Source: an uncultured Verrucomicrobiota bacterium
GTDB lineage: Bacteria; Verrucomicrobiota; Kiritimatiellia; CAIVKH01
DNA: 64,000 bases
Direction of reading: 5' to 3'
Assembly (NCBI GenBank): GCA_937872895.1
Contig: CALMUP010000022.1
Location: 1 to 64,000, forward strand
Under the pieces are notes generated by a model. The model saw only the letters and a list, made by a program, of their open reading frames with translations, had not been told where the DNA came from and searched no databases. The translations under genes were made by a program, and so were the position numbers. Below, in pieces: positions 33,412 to 48,400 of the stretch. The first letter of the stretch is position 1. Every line of letters starts with the position of its first letter.

Positions 33412-36400
33412 ATGAATGCATGTAGAGGGATCCACGCCATGAGAAAAGTAACTGTTGATTGTCGCCGTCCGACCTTGTTCGGCCGTGTTATTGCCTCGCT
33501 TGCAACGGCCGCAACGGTGATCGCACTTAGTGGCGAGTTGGCTCAGGCCCAGACCTTCACCAACACCTATACCACGGCGGGAAGCACAAATTTCGTGATT
33601 CCGGTGGGCGTCACCCAGATTACGGTTCAAGCATGGGGCGGCGGTGGTGGTGCTCGATTGGGTGGTGGGACGGGTCGGCGTTCAGGTGCCGGTGGTGGTG
33701 CCTATGCCAGTTCATCGCTGTCGGTTACCGCCGGAGCCAATTTCACGATCGTCGTAGGTGATGGTGGCGCCGTTGGTGATCCGGGATCGGCTGGTGGTGT
33801 GTCATCGGTCGGAAATGGATTGGTCACCAATGTACTTGCCGCTGGAGGAGGGGGTGGTCCTTCCGACAATACCGCAGGTGCGGGTGGAACGGTTGCTGCC
33901 AGCATTGGTGCGACCCGGTTTGCCGGTGGTGCCGGTGGTGTGCGCGGCGCGACCACCGGTGGTGGTGGCGGTGGTTCAGCTTTTATCACATCGAATGGCT
34001 TGGCGGGTGCTGTTGGTGATGCGAACGGAGGAGCGGGTGGTGCCGGCACAGGTTCCGGTGGAGCGGGCGGTAACAACGGTGCTTCCGGTAACCCTGGCAA
34101 TACTCCTGGTGGTGGTGGCGGTGGTCGTGGAGAAAGCGGAGCCACATCCGGTGCTGGTGCAGTCGGTCGGGTCATTATCACCTACTCGGCCCAGGCTGCT
34201 GGCGCTCCGGCCAGACTCTCCTTCAGTTCCTTGCCGTTGTCCGTCGTGAACAGCAACGTGTCGGCCTTGATCACCATTGCCCTGCGTGACACCAACAACA
34301 TTCAGGCGACCGCCACGAACAACGTGACCGTGAGTCTGTCGAGTTCGTTGTCGGGTAGTTTCCGCAACGTAGCCAACACCACCAACATCACATCGGTCGT
34401 GATTAGCAATGGGCAATCACAGGTTTCATTCCGTTACCGGCCTACGGTATTGGGTACGCACAACCTGACGGTCTCTGCTGCCGGGTTGTCGTCGGCTACC
34501 CAGGCGCTGACGTCCGTTGCGCAGCCGGTCATCGTGCAAACCTATTTCGTCCCCTATGCCGAGGAGAACATCTACCGGGCGTTGAATACCATCAATACAG
34601 CCGCCACGGGAACCAATGCCGCCCTGATCTCCATCTCGGCTTTCGCCAGCAACACCATCATCTACTATGACCATTGGGAGGATGGCTACGAGAGTGACTT
34701 GAGCAATCCGACCCAATCCACCACGTTGGTGTGGGGTGACGGGATTGCCGCCAACGGTTGCCCGCCGAATTTCACCAACATCGTTTCCTGCTCGGATGCC
34801 GGTGATTTTATCGAGCGCGGGCAGGCGGTGGTCGCCATCAACACGATGCCATCGAATCCCCGCAACTCCGCGGATATCCGTTTTGATGGTCGAGACCGGT
34901 TTGGCGTCACCCGGCCAGTCGCGGTCACGCGTTTTGGTTGGGATGTCGCACCCGCCACCTTGTTGGCCGGATCAATTGAGGTGTTTGATATATCGGCACA
35001 TGGCACACGTTTCGTTGTTCCGGTGGGAACCAATGTGATTACCGAGAGTTCGGCCTATGAATTGGTGTTGGCCAGCATCATGCCGACGCGTCAATCCGCG
35101 ACGGTTGTCGTTGATTACAACAACGACGGCATTCCCGATTTGACCACCAACGTTGCGCTGGGTGCGACGTTGGCGTTGACCAGTAATGTATTGGCTGGAA
35201 CGGTCATTACGTCGTCTGCACCCGTACAAGTGTCGCTGATAACCGGCGACATCGGATCCAATTACGAGTGCCGTTGGTATAATGTCCCGCCCGTCGATAC
35301 GTGGAGCTCCCGTTACTTCAACCCGGTTTCGTCGGTGAATTCGGCGCAGGGGCGACTTGATGTCATCCTCTACAATCCCAATTCAAATGCCATCACGGTG
35401 CTCCGCCAGTACAAGACCGCCGTGGATGATATTTTTACCACCACCAACGTGATTCCCGGGGGATCATTCGCCGTCGTCACGAATACCGAATTCAATACTG
35501 CTCAATATTATTACACGACCAACAACCAGGCATTTTATGGTATCGGTCAAATGGACGCATCCGGTGCCGGTCAGATCTCCGACTGGGGCTTCAGTCTGGT
35601 GCCGGAAAGTTTCCTGACACCGATCGCCTTCGTCGGGAGCGCGCCCGGTCGCGATCCGTTTTCCTCGACTTCGCCCAACACCAACGTGAGTCCCATTTGG
35701 GTTACCGTCGGTAGTCCGAAGTCCACGACCCTGTATGTTGATTACAACGGAAACGGTGGTGCATTCACCAATGATTGCGGCGAGTACGATGCCAGCTTCC
35801 CCATATCCTACCTGGATTCACTGCGAGTCTACGATCCGGATGGCGATCAAACCGCCATGAAGCTGTTCACGTGCGATGGCACACTGATCACGGCGGCCTG
35901 GGGCCAGGACCCGCTTATCGCGCCGGCCGCTCAACCATCGCTGGACATGGGTTATACCGTGTTGCCACTACCTGGTATTGACGCTGAAAAGTCTGTAGCA
36001 TTCGCCCCGGGTGGTGATTTGAACAACGATGGATTCCTCAATCCCGGGGAAATCATCCGATACACGATCATCATTACCAATCCCAATGAGTCGGTATCCG
36101 GCGGCGTTACCGTCGAGGATATCCTGCCTCCCGAAATTACCTACAATACCAATACGACCTTGCTGGATGGCGGCACGCCCATTGCCGACTCCGGGGTAAC
36201 ACCATTCCCGCTGGACGAGGGAGGTTTCTTCCTCGGTGTGCTCACAGCTCAGACCGCCCGGGTGATCTCGTTTGATGCAACCGTTATCAACCCCTACACG
36301 AATACCAGCACCGTCATCACCAACCGTGCCCGCGTCCGTGATGACGTCTCCACTGTTATTGTCGTAACCGAAGTGGCCAGCCCGGTGGTTCCCCCTTCCC

Positions 36401-39400
36401 TGATCATCGACAAGGTATCCAACGTGGGAGCCTTCTTCACCAACAACCAGGTCATCACCTATTCCATCTCCGTCGTGAACACGAGTGCGATCCTGCAAAC
36501 GGGTATTGCCGTGACGGATGCTATCCCTTCATCGGTCAGCTTTGTTACCGGTTCCGTATTTGTTACCGCTCCGGTGCAGACAGGCTCGCTGTTTACCAAC
36601 CGGGTTCGCGACGATTTCTCCTCGGCCAGCTATTCTCTGAATACGGGGAACGTGAATTGGAACGGCAACTGGATCGAGCAAAACGAGGCGACATCGCCCA
36701 CCGCAAACGACATCCAGATTGTTGATGGTCGTTTGCGCATCACCAACACCAACGGTGCGAAGCCCGCCATCTACCGTGAAGTGAACCTGGCCAATGCGAT
36801 CCAAGCGTCGATTTCGCTGCGTTACGAGGCGAGCAATAACCTCGAGGTCATTGATTCCGTCCAATTGCAGGTCTCAACGAATGGCGGAACCAGCTACATT
36901 ATTCTGGCTGATTACACCGAGATTGCCGGTTCCCAGTCGGGCACCACCACGGTTGATATCACCTCGTATCGTACAGCCAATACCCGGGTGCGTCTTGCCG
37001 TGAATGCGGGATACACCGGCGTGGATGAATTTTTCCGCGTTGATTGGCTGCAGGTGCAATTTACGACCGGTGTTTCCGCTCGCGTAACCAATACTTTTGC
37101 CGGTACCGCTCCTCCCGTCCTGCACACCGGACAATCGCTGTTCCCCGGGGAGTCCATGACGATTACCTTCCAGGCTCGCGTCACCAACAACATCGTGGGC
37201 CTTACCAGTATCGTGAACACCGCATGCTTTACTGCGGATGGCAAACCGTTGCCGACGTGCGATTCGGTTGTCGATCTTCCGCCACCGCCTGCCGGTATCC
37301 GAATTGACAAGACCGTCTCCTCAAATGCATTCCCCGGCGTGGAGACGTTGACTGGAACGAATAACACTCCGATTGTTTATTGGTTTGTCGTTCGTAATAC
37401 GGGTTTGGTCAATCTGGCGAGCGTAACCGTCAACGACCCCCTCATCCCATACTCGACCAATCTCGGCAGTCTCGCAGTCGGTCAAGCGGTGACCGTAAGT
37501 GTAAACGATGTGCTCAGCGCCAGTCTCACCAACACCGCGACGGCCAGCGGAAATCCGCCGGGTGGACTGCCCCCGGTTACCAGTACTGACACAGCCTCAG
37601 TGGTGCGCATCAATCCGGCCATCACCATCGCGAAGACGGTGAGCGATACCGGCGCGATCCCCGGCGTGGAGTCGGTGACCGGCACGAACAACCAGCCGGT
37701 CCTGTATAGTTTCGTCGTCCGCAACACCGGTGACGTGACCCTGACCAACGTGGTGGTGACCGACAACCTGATTTCCCCCGCGCTCTCCACGAATATTGGA
37801 ACTCTCACCGTGAACCAGGCGCGCACGGTCACCGCATCCCGGGTCATTTCCAGTTCGCTCATCAACACCGCCACCGCACAGGGCAATCCGCCGCTCGGCC
37901 CGCCCGTCTCCAATTCTGACACCGCCAGTGTGACCCGCATCAGCCCGGCGATCACCATCGCGAAGACGGTGAGCGACGTCGGCGCGATTCCCGGCGTGGA
38001 AACCGTAACCGGCACGAACAACCAGCCGGTCCTGTACAGCTTCGTCGTCCGCAATACCGGCGACGTGACCCTGACCAACGTGGTGGTGACCGACACGCTC
38101 CTGTCGCCAAGTTTCACGACGAACGTTGGCACCCTGACCGTAAACCAGGCAGTTACGGTGACCGCGAACCGGGTGATCTCGGGCAGCCTGACCAACCTCG
38201 CGACCTCGACCGGCGTGCCGCCGATCGGACCTCCGGTCTCGAACAGCGATACCGCCGTGGTCGTTCGCATCAACCCGGCGATCACCATCGCGAAGACGGT
38301 GAGCGATACCGGCGCGATCCCCGGCGTGGAGTCGGTGACCGGCACGAACAACCAGCCGGTCCTGTATAGTTTCGTCGTCCGCAATACCGGCGACGTGATC
38401 TTGACCAACGTGGTGGTGACCGACACCTTGCTGTCGCCGAGCTACACGACAAACATTGGCACCCTGACGGTGAACCAGGCGCGCACCGTAACGGCGAACC
38501 GGGTGATCTCGGGCAGTCTGACCAACCTCGCGACCTCGACCGGCGTGCCGCCATTCGGACCCCCGGTCTCGAACAGCGACACCGCCGTGGTGGTGCGCAT
38601 CAACCCGGCGATTACCATCGCCAAGACGGTGAGCGATACCGGGGCGATTCCCGGTGTGGAAACTGTGACCGGCACGAACAACCAACCGGTCCTGTATAGC
38701 TTCGTCGTGCGCAATACCGGCGACGTGACCCTGACCAACGTGGTGGTGACCGACACGCTCCTGTCGCCAAGTTTCACGACGAACGTTGGCACCCTGACCG
38801 TAAACCAGGCAGTTACGGTGACCGCGAACCGGGTGATCTCGGGCAGCCTGACCAACCTCGCGACCTCGACCGGCGTGCCGCCGATCGGACCTCCGGTCTC
38901 GAACAGCGACACCGCCGTGGTCGTTCGCATCAACCCGGCGATCACCATCGCGAAGACGGTAAGCGGCACCGGTGCGATCCCGGGCGTGGAAACGGTGACC
39001 GGCACGAACAACCAGCCGGTCCTGTACAGCTTCGTCGTCCGCAACACCGGCGACGTGACCCTGACCAACGTGGTGGTGACCGACACGCTGCTGTCGCCGA
39101 GCTTCACGACAAACATTGGCACCCTGACCGTGAACCAGGCGCGCACCGTAACGGCGAACCGGGTGATCTCGGGCAGTCTGACCAACCTCGCGACCTCGAC
39201 CGGCGTGCCGCCGATCGGACCTCCGGTCTCGAACAGCGATACCGCCGTGGTCGTTCGCATCAACCCGGCGATCACCATCGCGAAGACGGTGAGCGGCACC
39301 GGTGCGATCCCCGGCGTGGAGTTCGTCACCGGCACGAACAACCAACCGGTCCTTTACAGCTTCGTCGTGCGCAACACCGGCGACGTGACCCTGACCAATG

Positions 39401-42400
39401 TGGTCGTAACCGACACGATCCTGTCACCGAGTTACACCACGAACATCGGCACCCTGGCCGTGAACCAGGCGCGCACCGTCACCGCAAACCGGGTAATCTC
39501 GGGTAGCCTGACCAACCTCGCGACCTCGACCGGCGTGCCGCCGATCGGACCTCCGGTGTCGAACAGCGACACCGCCACCGTGGCCCGCATCAACCCGGCC
39601 ATCAACATCGAGAAGACGGTTTCCGCGACCACGAACTTCGCCAACGCCAGCGAACTGGTAACCGGTACGAATAGCCAGCCGGTGACCTACTTCCTGGTGG
39701 TGAGCAATCCGGGCGACGTCACCCTGACCAATGTGGTGGTGCTCGACACCTCGATTACCCCGGTCTATTCCAACAACCTCGGTACCCTGGTGGTCGGGCA
39801 GTCCGTCACCCTGTCGGTGGCCCGCACCATCGGCGGCAATCTGATCAACACCGCCACCACGCGCGGCCAGGATCCGCTCGGCCAGACCCAGAATGATAGC
39901 GATACCGCCGAGGTCCGCGAGATCGGTCCGGCCATCAACATCGAGAAGACCGTCGCAACCACCAACAGCTTCGCCGCCTCCGGCGAACTGGCCATCGGCA
40001 CCAACGGCCAGCCGGTGACCTACTTCTTCGTGGTCAGCAACCCGGGCGATGTCGTGCTGACGAACGTGTACGTGTTTGACCTTTCGATCACCCCGGCCTA
40101 CTCGAATAACCTCGGCACACTGGCCGTGGGCCAGTCGGTGACCGTAAGTGTTGCCTCGGTCATTAGCGCGGACCTCGTGAACACCGCGCAGGCGCGCGGC
40201 TTCGACACCGTGGGCCAGCCGCAGAACGACAGCGACACCGCTGAAGTGGACCTGCGCGCCCCGGCCATCACACTGATCAAGACCGCCGGCTCCGCGCCGA
40301 ACGGCACGGATCTGACCATCCTCGCCGGATCGAACGTGACCTACACGTTCCGTGTGATCAACAACGGCGACACCTTCCTGTCCAACATCGCCGTGACCGA
40401 CAACGTGATCGGCGTCATCGGCAACATCGCCGGCCCGTTGGCTCCCGGCGCAACCAGTTCGATCCCGTTCACCGTCTCCAACCTGTTGTTCAGCGTCACC
40501 AACATCGGCGTCGCAGTGGGCAATCCGACCGATGACGGCGGGGCCGACCTGCCAAACTTCAACGATGTGCGCGACGACGACGATGCCGTGGTGATCGTGA
40601 CTCCGGTGATCGATCTCGAGCTCACCAAGGACGTCAACAACGCGACCCCGAATGTCGGTTCAATCATCAACTACACCATCGTCGTGTCGAACCGCGGTCC
40701 GAGCGTGGCCACCGGAGTCACCGTGCTTGACGTGCTGCCCTCCGGCCTGTCCTACGTGACCAGCTCGAATGGCACGTATGTCCCGGGAACCGGGATATGG
40801 ACGATCGGATCGATCGGGGTAGGGGGGCAGACCAGCCTCGTGATCGTGGCCGCCGTGACCAACTCCGGTTCGATCGAGAACATCGCGCAGGTCCAGACCG
40901 CCGACCAACTCGACATCGATTCGACTCCGGGCAACAATGTACCTTCCGAGGATGACCAGGACAATGCGATCATCACCGTTCCGGCGGCGATTGACCTCGA
41001 GCTGGTCAAGTCGGTGGACGATGCCACGCCCAACGTGGGTCAGACCATTGCCTTCACCATCGTGCTGACCAACAAGGGGCCGAACAACGCCACCGGCGTG
41101 TCGGTGCTCGATGTGATACCGCCGGGTTTTGCCTATTCCAGCAACACGACATCATCCGGCCTGTTTACCCCGACCAATGGTATCTGGACGATCGGCGGTC
41201 CGATGGTTCCCGGTGCCTCGCGCATCCTGGTCATCTACGGCGTCGTAACCAATTCCGGCACCTACACCAACGTCGCGCAGGTCCAGACCGCCGACCAGTT
41301 CGACATCGATTCTACACCGGGCAACAACGATCCGGCCGAAGACGACCAGGACGATGCCGTATTTACGGTCCCGCTCACCGCCGACCTGGAACTGGAGAAG
41401 GGTGTCAACAACTCGACCCCGCTTCTGTTCGAGACCGTGACCTTCACGATTACGGTGACCAACCGCGGTCCGGATACCGCCACCGGCGTGACCGTGCTCG
41501 ATGATCTCAACGTGCTTTGCTGCGGCGAGTATGTTTCCCACACCAACGGGGCCTACAATCCGCTGACCGGTATCTGGAACATCGGCACCCTGGCCGTGAA
41601 CGCCTCCACCCAGTTGTTCATCAGCGTAACCATCACCAACAGCTCCCTGGTTGATACGAACTGGGCCCAGGTCTGGACTGCCAACGAATTCGATATCGAC
41701 TCGACCCCTGGCAACAGCGTCCCGACCGAGGATGATCAGGACGCGGCCGTGTTGTTCGTCGGCGATGCCATCGACCTCGAGTTGACCAAGACCGTGGACA
41801 ATGCCTTCGCCAATGTCGGTTCCGACGTGGTCTTCACGCTGACCCTCACCAACAAGGGTCCGAATGCCGCCACCGGCGTCTCGGTCGAGGATGTGCTCCC
41901 GGCCGGTCTAGATTTCGTATCCAGCTCCTCGCCGGATTACGACAACGTGTCCGGCATCTGGACCGTCGGTGCGGTCAGTGTCAACGGCAGTACCAGCCTG
42001 TTGATCACCGCGACCGTGACCAATTTCCCGCCGGTGACCAATGCCGCGCAGGTGTTGACGGCTGACCAGTTCGATATCGACTCCATCCCCGGCAACTTCC
42101 CCGCCGTTACGGAGGACGATGACGACCAGGTCGTGGTCACGCCTCCGACCATCGATCTCGAATTGACCAAGAGCGTCAACAAGGCCCAGGCCGATCCGTT
42201 CGAGAATGTGACCTGGACCGTCATTGTAACCAATCGCGGTCCCAGCGATGCGACCGGGGTGACTGTGCGTGATGAGCTGCCGGTCAATTGGACCTATGTC
42301 AGCGACTCCAGCGGTACGTACGACACCAACACATTCCTGTGGACGATTGGAACCTTGCCGGCGGGTGGTTCGACGACCCTGCAGATCGTCGCCTTTGCCA

Positions 42401-45400
42401 ACATCGGCCTCACCCTGACCGGACATGGCCCGATCGTGCCCGGCTACACCAATATCGCTCAAGTTTGGACGGCCAATGAGTACGACATCGATTCCACGCC
42501 AGGAAATGATGTCGCGTCGGAGGACGACCAGGATTCGGCTGAAATCCCGATCCGCGCCTTGTCCGACCTCGCCCTGACCAAGAGCGTGAACAATGCCACG
42601 CCGAACTTCGGAAGTCAGATCACCTACTCGATCATCATCACCAATGAGGGGCCGCAGCCCGCCGTCGGGGTGCGCGTCGAGGACATCCTGCCCGCCGGAT
42701 TGACCTATGTCTCGAACAGCGCAGGTTCGGCCTACAACCCGTTGAATGGCATCTGGGTCATCGGCACAATGAACAGCGGTGATTCCCGCCAGTTGGACAT
42801 CTTCGCTACGGTAAGCTCGATCGGCCTCATCAGCAACGTGGCCCAGGTGAACCGCAACTTCCACTTCGACATCGACAGCACACCGGATAACGACGATCCG
42901 GCCGAGGACGACCAGGATGACGCGGTGATCATCGTACCGCCGTCGGCGGATCTGGAATTGACCAAGACGGTGAACACCAGCCTGCTGTCCACCGGGCAAG
43001 TTGCAGTGTTCACGGTGACGGTAACCAACGCCGGCCCGAGCAACGGCACCGGTATCGCGGTGCGCGACGTCCTGCCGTCCGGCCTCGGCTATGTCTCACA
43101 CACCGGCGGTACCTACAATGCCGGTACCGGAATCTGGACTATCGGTTCGCTGAACGTCGGCTCGGTGACCAGCATCCAAATCACTGCGCAGGCGCTGCTT
43201 TCCGGCACCTGGACCAACGTCGCCGAGGTCTCGGCCGCCAACGAATTCGATATCGACTCGACCCCGAACAACAACGTTCCGACCGAGGATGATCAGGATG
43301 AAGTCACGGTGACCGTGGTCAGCCCGAACATCTCAATCGTCAAGACGGTGGGCTTCGGTCCCGCCTTCTCGACCAACGATCTCGTGCGCGGTACGAACGG
43401 AACCCCGGTCCGCTACTGGTTCGTGGTCTCCAACAGCAGCGACACCACCCTGACCAATGTGACCATCACCGATCTGGACGTGCCCTTTACCACCAATCTG
43501 GGTACCCTCGTCGTCGGCCAGGTCCGTACCGTCAGCGTTGCCGATGTGATCAGTGCCGACCTGACCAACACCGCCGTGGTTACTGGCCAGGGTCCGACCG
43601 GTTCGACGGTCACCGATGACGACACCGCCGTGGTGCTCCTGTTGATGAAGATCACCGGATCGGTGTTCCTCGACATCGATGGCGACGGTCAGTTCGATCC
43701 CGTCGACACCAACGACATCAACGGGGTGACCGTGACCCTGCTCAACGCCACCAATGGGGTGGTGGGCGTGACCACCACAACGGTCAACGGAGCGTACAGC
43801 TTCACCAACCTGCCGCCCGGAGCCTATACCGTGGTGCAGACCGATCTGCCGGGCTACCTGTCCACCGGTGACACTGTGCCTCCGAACGACAACCAGATCC
43901 CGGTGACCCTACTCAGCGGCATCGATTCGACCGGCAATAACTTCCTCGACACGCTGCCCGGTCAGATCGGCGACTTTGTCTGGGATGACTTGAACGGCAA
44001 CGGTATTCAGGACGGCGGCGAACCGGGCATCTCGAACGTGACGGTGCGGTTGCTCGACGCCTCGAACGCAGTGGTGTTCACCACCACGACCGATAACCTC
44101 GGCGCCTACCTGTTCACCAACGTCGCACCCGCCCCCGGGTACGTGGTCGAATTCGTCGCCCCGTCGGGCTACGTGTTCACCCTCGCCAACCAGGGCACGA
44201 ATGACCTGGTCGACAGCGATGCCGATGTCGTGACCGGCCGCAGCGGTCCGATCACCATCCTCAGCGGCGAGTCGAACACGACCATCGATGCCGGCCTGTT
44301 CATCCCGTCATCGATCAGCGGCTCGGTGTTCGTGGACGTTGATGGCGACGGCATCTTCGATGCGGAAGATACCAACGGCATCAACGGGGTGATCATCACC
44401 CTGCTCGACAGTTCCAGCAATATTGTCGGTGTAACCACCACCGCGGTGAACGGAGCGTACAGTTTCACCAACCTGCCGCCAGGTGATTACACCGTGGTGG
44501 AAACCGATCCGCCGGGTTATGTCTCCACCGGTGACGTGGTGCCTCCGAACGACAACCAGATCCCGGTCACCCTGACCAGCGGCTCGAATGTCACCGGCCG
44601 CGACTTCCTCGATACGTTCCCCGGTCAGATCGGCGACTTTGTCTGGGATGACTTGAACGGCAACGGTATTCAGGACGGCGGCGAACCGGGCATCTCGAAC
44701 GTGACGGTGCGGTTGCTCGACGCCTCGAACGCAGTGGTGTTCACCACCACGACCGATAACCTCGGCGCCTACCTGTTCACCAACGTCGCACCCGCCCCCG
44801 GGTACGTGGTCGAATTCGTCGCCCCGTCGGGCTACGTGTTCACCCTCGCCAACCAGGGCACGAATGACCTGGTCGACAGCGATGCCGATGTCGTGACCGG
44901 CCGCAGCGGTCCGATCACCATCCTCAGCGGCGAGTCGAACACGACCATCGACGCCGGCCTGTTCATCCCGTCGTCGATCAGCGGTTCGGTGTTCATTGAT
45001 GTGAACACCGATGGCAACTTCGATCCGGAAGATACCAACGGCATTAATGGGGTGATCATCACCTTGGTCAATAGCTCCAGCAATGTCGTTGGCGTAACCA
45101 CGACGGCGGTCAACGGAGCCTACAGCTTCACCAACCTGCCGCCGGGCGCGTACACGGTGGTCGAGACCGATCCGGTTGGCTTCTTCTCGACGGGTGACGT
45201 GGTGCCTCCGAACGACAACCTGATCCCGGTCACCCTGACCAGCGGCTCGAATGTCACCGGCCGCGACTTCCTCGATGCCGAGAATCCGAATCCGACCCTG
45301 GCCAAGACCTTTGTCGAGGCCACGGATGTGGATGCCAACGGCAACTTCGACATCGTGTACCGCATCACGGTCATCAACCCGGCGATCTCGGGCGGAACCT

Positions 45401-48400
45401 ATGACCTGACCGACACCCCGTCACCCGATCCCAATGTCACGATCAACGGCGGTTCGGTCAGTGGCTTCACCAACCTGACGCTGGTTGGCGCGGGTCCCTA
45501 CACCCTGGCTGACGATGCCTTCATCGGCGCCACCAGCACGAACATCTACGTGCTGACCCTGAATGCCACGCTGAGCGAGGCGGTACGCAGCGGCAGCACG
45601 AACGTGTCGCTCTGTGCCGGCTTGCCGCAGGACCTGGCACCCGGCCAGGGCCTGTTCAACGAGGTCGTCCTGACCTACGGCACGAACAATACGCAACTGA
45701 CCTCCGAGGATTGCGGCAACATTCCGCCGTGGTTGATCATCGACAAGACCTTTGTCGCAGCCAGTGCTGCCGATGTGAATGGCAACTTCGTGGCCACCTA
45801 CGTGATCACGGTGGAGAACATCGGCGGTCGTACCGGTCCGTATGATCTGACCGATACCCCGTTGTTCGATACCAACGTGACCGTTTCCGGCGGCACGGTC
45901 AGCGGCCAGGTCAACACCAACCTGACCGGCGCGGGCCCGTACACCCTGGCCTCGGGTGTGCTGATCGGATCGGGTGATGTCCATACCTATACGCTGGCCC
46001 TGAATGCGACGCTGAGCTCCGCAGTTCGTGCCGGCGTGGCGAGTGTCACCCTCTGTGGTGAAGGCGACGGCACCCCGGTCGCCGGGGAAGGCCTGTTCAA
46101 CGAGACCACCGTCACTTTCTCGACCAACAGCATTTCAGTCACCACGAACGATTGCGGTGAGATCCCGCCGTTCCTGCTGATCGACAAGCAGTTCGTGTCG
46201 GCGACCGAGCCCGACCTGTCGGGCGCCTTCACCGCGGTGTACAACGTGACGGTGGAGAACGTGGGCGGCTCGATCGGGACCTACGACCTGAGCGACACGC
46301 CGGCACCGGACACGAACATCACGGTAAACGGGGCTTCGGTCTCGGGCCAGGTGACGACGAACTTCACCGGCGCGGGTCCGTACGCGCTGGCTTCGGGCGC
46401 GTCGATCGCGGTGGGCGCAACCCACACCTATACGTTGTCGGTAAGCCTGACCCTGGAGTCGCAGGTTCTGGCCGGTGCGGCGTTCATCACCACCTGCGGC
46501 GAGGGCAGCGGCACCCCGGTGGCGGGCGAAGGGCTGTTCAACGCGGCGACGGTGACCTACGGTACGAACAGCACCTCGATCACCACCAACGATTGCGGCG
46601 ACGTGCCGCCGTTCCTGCTGATCGACAAGACCTTCGTGTCGGCGAGCGAGCCGAGCCTGTCGGGCGCGTTCAGCGCGACCTACAACATCACGGTGGTCAA
46701 CGTCGGTGGCCAGGTCGGCACGTATGACCTGAGCGACAGCCCGTCGCCCGACACCAACGTGACGGTCAACGGCGCGGCGGTGACCGGCCAGGCGACCAAC
46801 AGCTTCGTCGGCGCGGGTCCGTATACGCTGGCCTCGGGTGCGTCGATCGCGGTGGGCGCGACCCACACCTACACGCTGACCGTGGACCTGACCCTCGAGG
46901 CGCAGGTGCTCGCCGGTGCGGTGTCGGTCAGCCTGTGCGGTGACGGAACCGGCACGCCGGTGGCGGGCGAAGGCCTGTTCAACGCGGCGACGGTGACCTA
47001 CGGCACGAACAGCACGACGATCACGACGAACGATTGCGGTGAGATCCCGCCGTTCATCCTGATCGACAAGACCTTCGTCTCGGCCAGCCCGGCTGACACC
47101 AACGGCCTGTTCACCATCACCTACAACGTGACGGTGGAGAACGTGGGCGGCACGGCGGGGACCTATAACCTGACCGACACGCCGGCTCCGGACACCAACG
47201 TGTCCATCCTCGGGGTGGCGGTGACCGGCCAGGTGACGACGAACTTCACCGGTGCGGGTCCGTACACGCTGGCCACCGGTGCGTCGATCGGCGCAGGCGT
47301 GGCGCAGAGCTACCAGCTGGTCTTCGATGCCCAGTTGAGCATGGCGGTGATGGACGGCACGACCTTCGTGACCACCTGCGGTGAAGGCAACGGCACGCCG
47401 GTGGCGGGCGAGGGCCTGTTCAACGCGGCGACCGTGACCTACGGCACGAACAGCACAACGATCACCACCAACGACTGCGGCAACATCCCGCCGATCGTGA
47501 CGATCCGGAAGGACTTCGTGTCCACGACGCCGATCGACACCAACGGTGCGTTCACGGTGACCTACACGATCACGGTGGACAACAGCGGCGGCGTGGCGGA
47601 GATCTACGACCTGTCGGATCTGCCGACGCCGGACGCGAACGTGACGATCCTCGGCGGCGCGGTGAGCGGCTTCGCGACCCAGACGCTGGTCGGCGCGGGC
47701 CCGTACACCCTGGCCACCGACGCATCGATCGCGGCGGGTGCGACGCACGTGTACACGCTGACCCTGAACGCGCAGCTCTCGACCTCGGTGCTGTCGGGTT
47801 CGGTGTCGGTCAGCCTGTGCGGCGAACGTTCGGGTACGCCCAACGCAGGTGAAGGCCTGTTCAACCTGGCCACCCTGGCCGTGGGCACGAACAACACCGT
47901 GATTACCGATGATGCCTGCGGCGACATCCCGCCGCTGCTGGTTCCGTTCAAGACCTTCGTGTCGGCCTCGGAGCCGGACCTCAACGGCGACTTCAGCGCG
48001 ACCTACACGATTACCATGGTCAACGTCGGCGGTTCGTCCACGACCTACGACCTGGTCGACACCCCGGCCCCGGACACCAACATCACGGTCAACGGCGCCT
48101 CGGTCAGCGGCTACGCGGTGCTGTCGTTCACCAACGCGGGTCCGTACACCCTGGCCACCGACGAACTGATCGGCGCGGGTTCGAACCACGTCTACACGCT
48201 GGTCCTCGACCTGACCCTCGGCGAAGGGATCCGGACCGGCATCTCCTCGGCCAGCCAGTGTCTGCCCGGCTCCCGCGGCTTCGAGGCCAATAACGGCCTG
48301 TTCAACGCGGTCACCGCGACCTACGGCACGAATGACACCACGGTCACCACGAACGCTTGCGGCGAGATCCCGCCGTTCCTGCTGATCGACAAGCAGTTCG

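Noticed and set aside
37597-39345. A 582-codon minus-strand open frame
   Set aside because: Antisense to the 330-bp tandem repeats and repetitive only because they are.
37621-39600. CRISPR-like regular repeats
   Set aside because: Units are 330 bp, coding and contiguous, with no short repeats separated by unique spacers.
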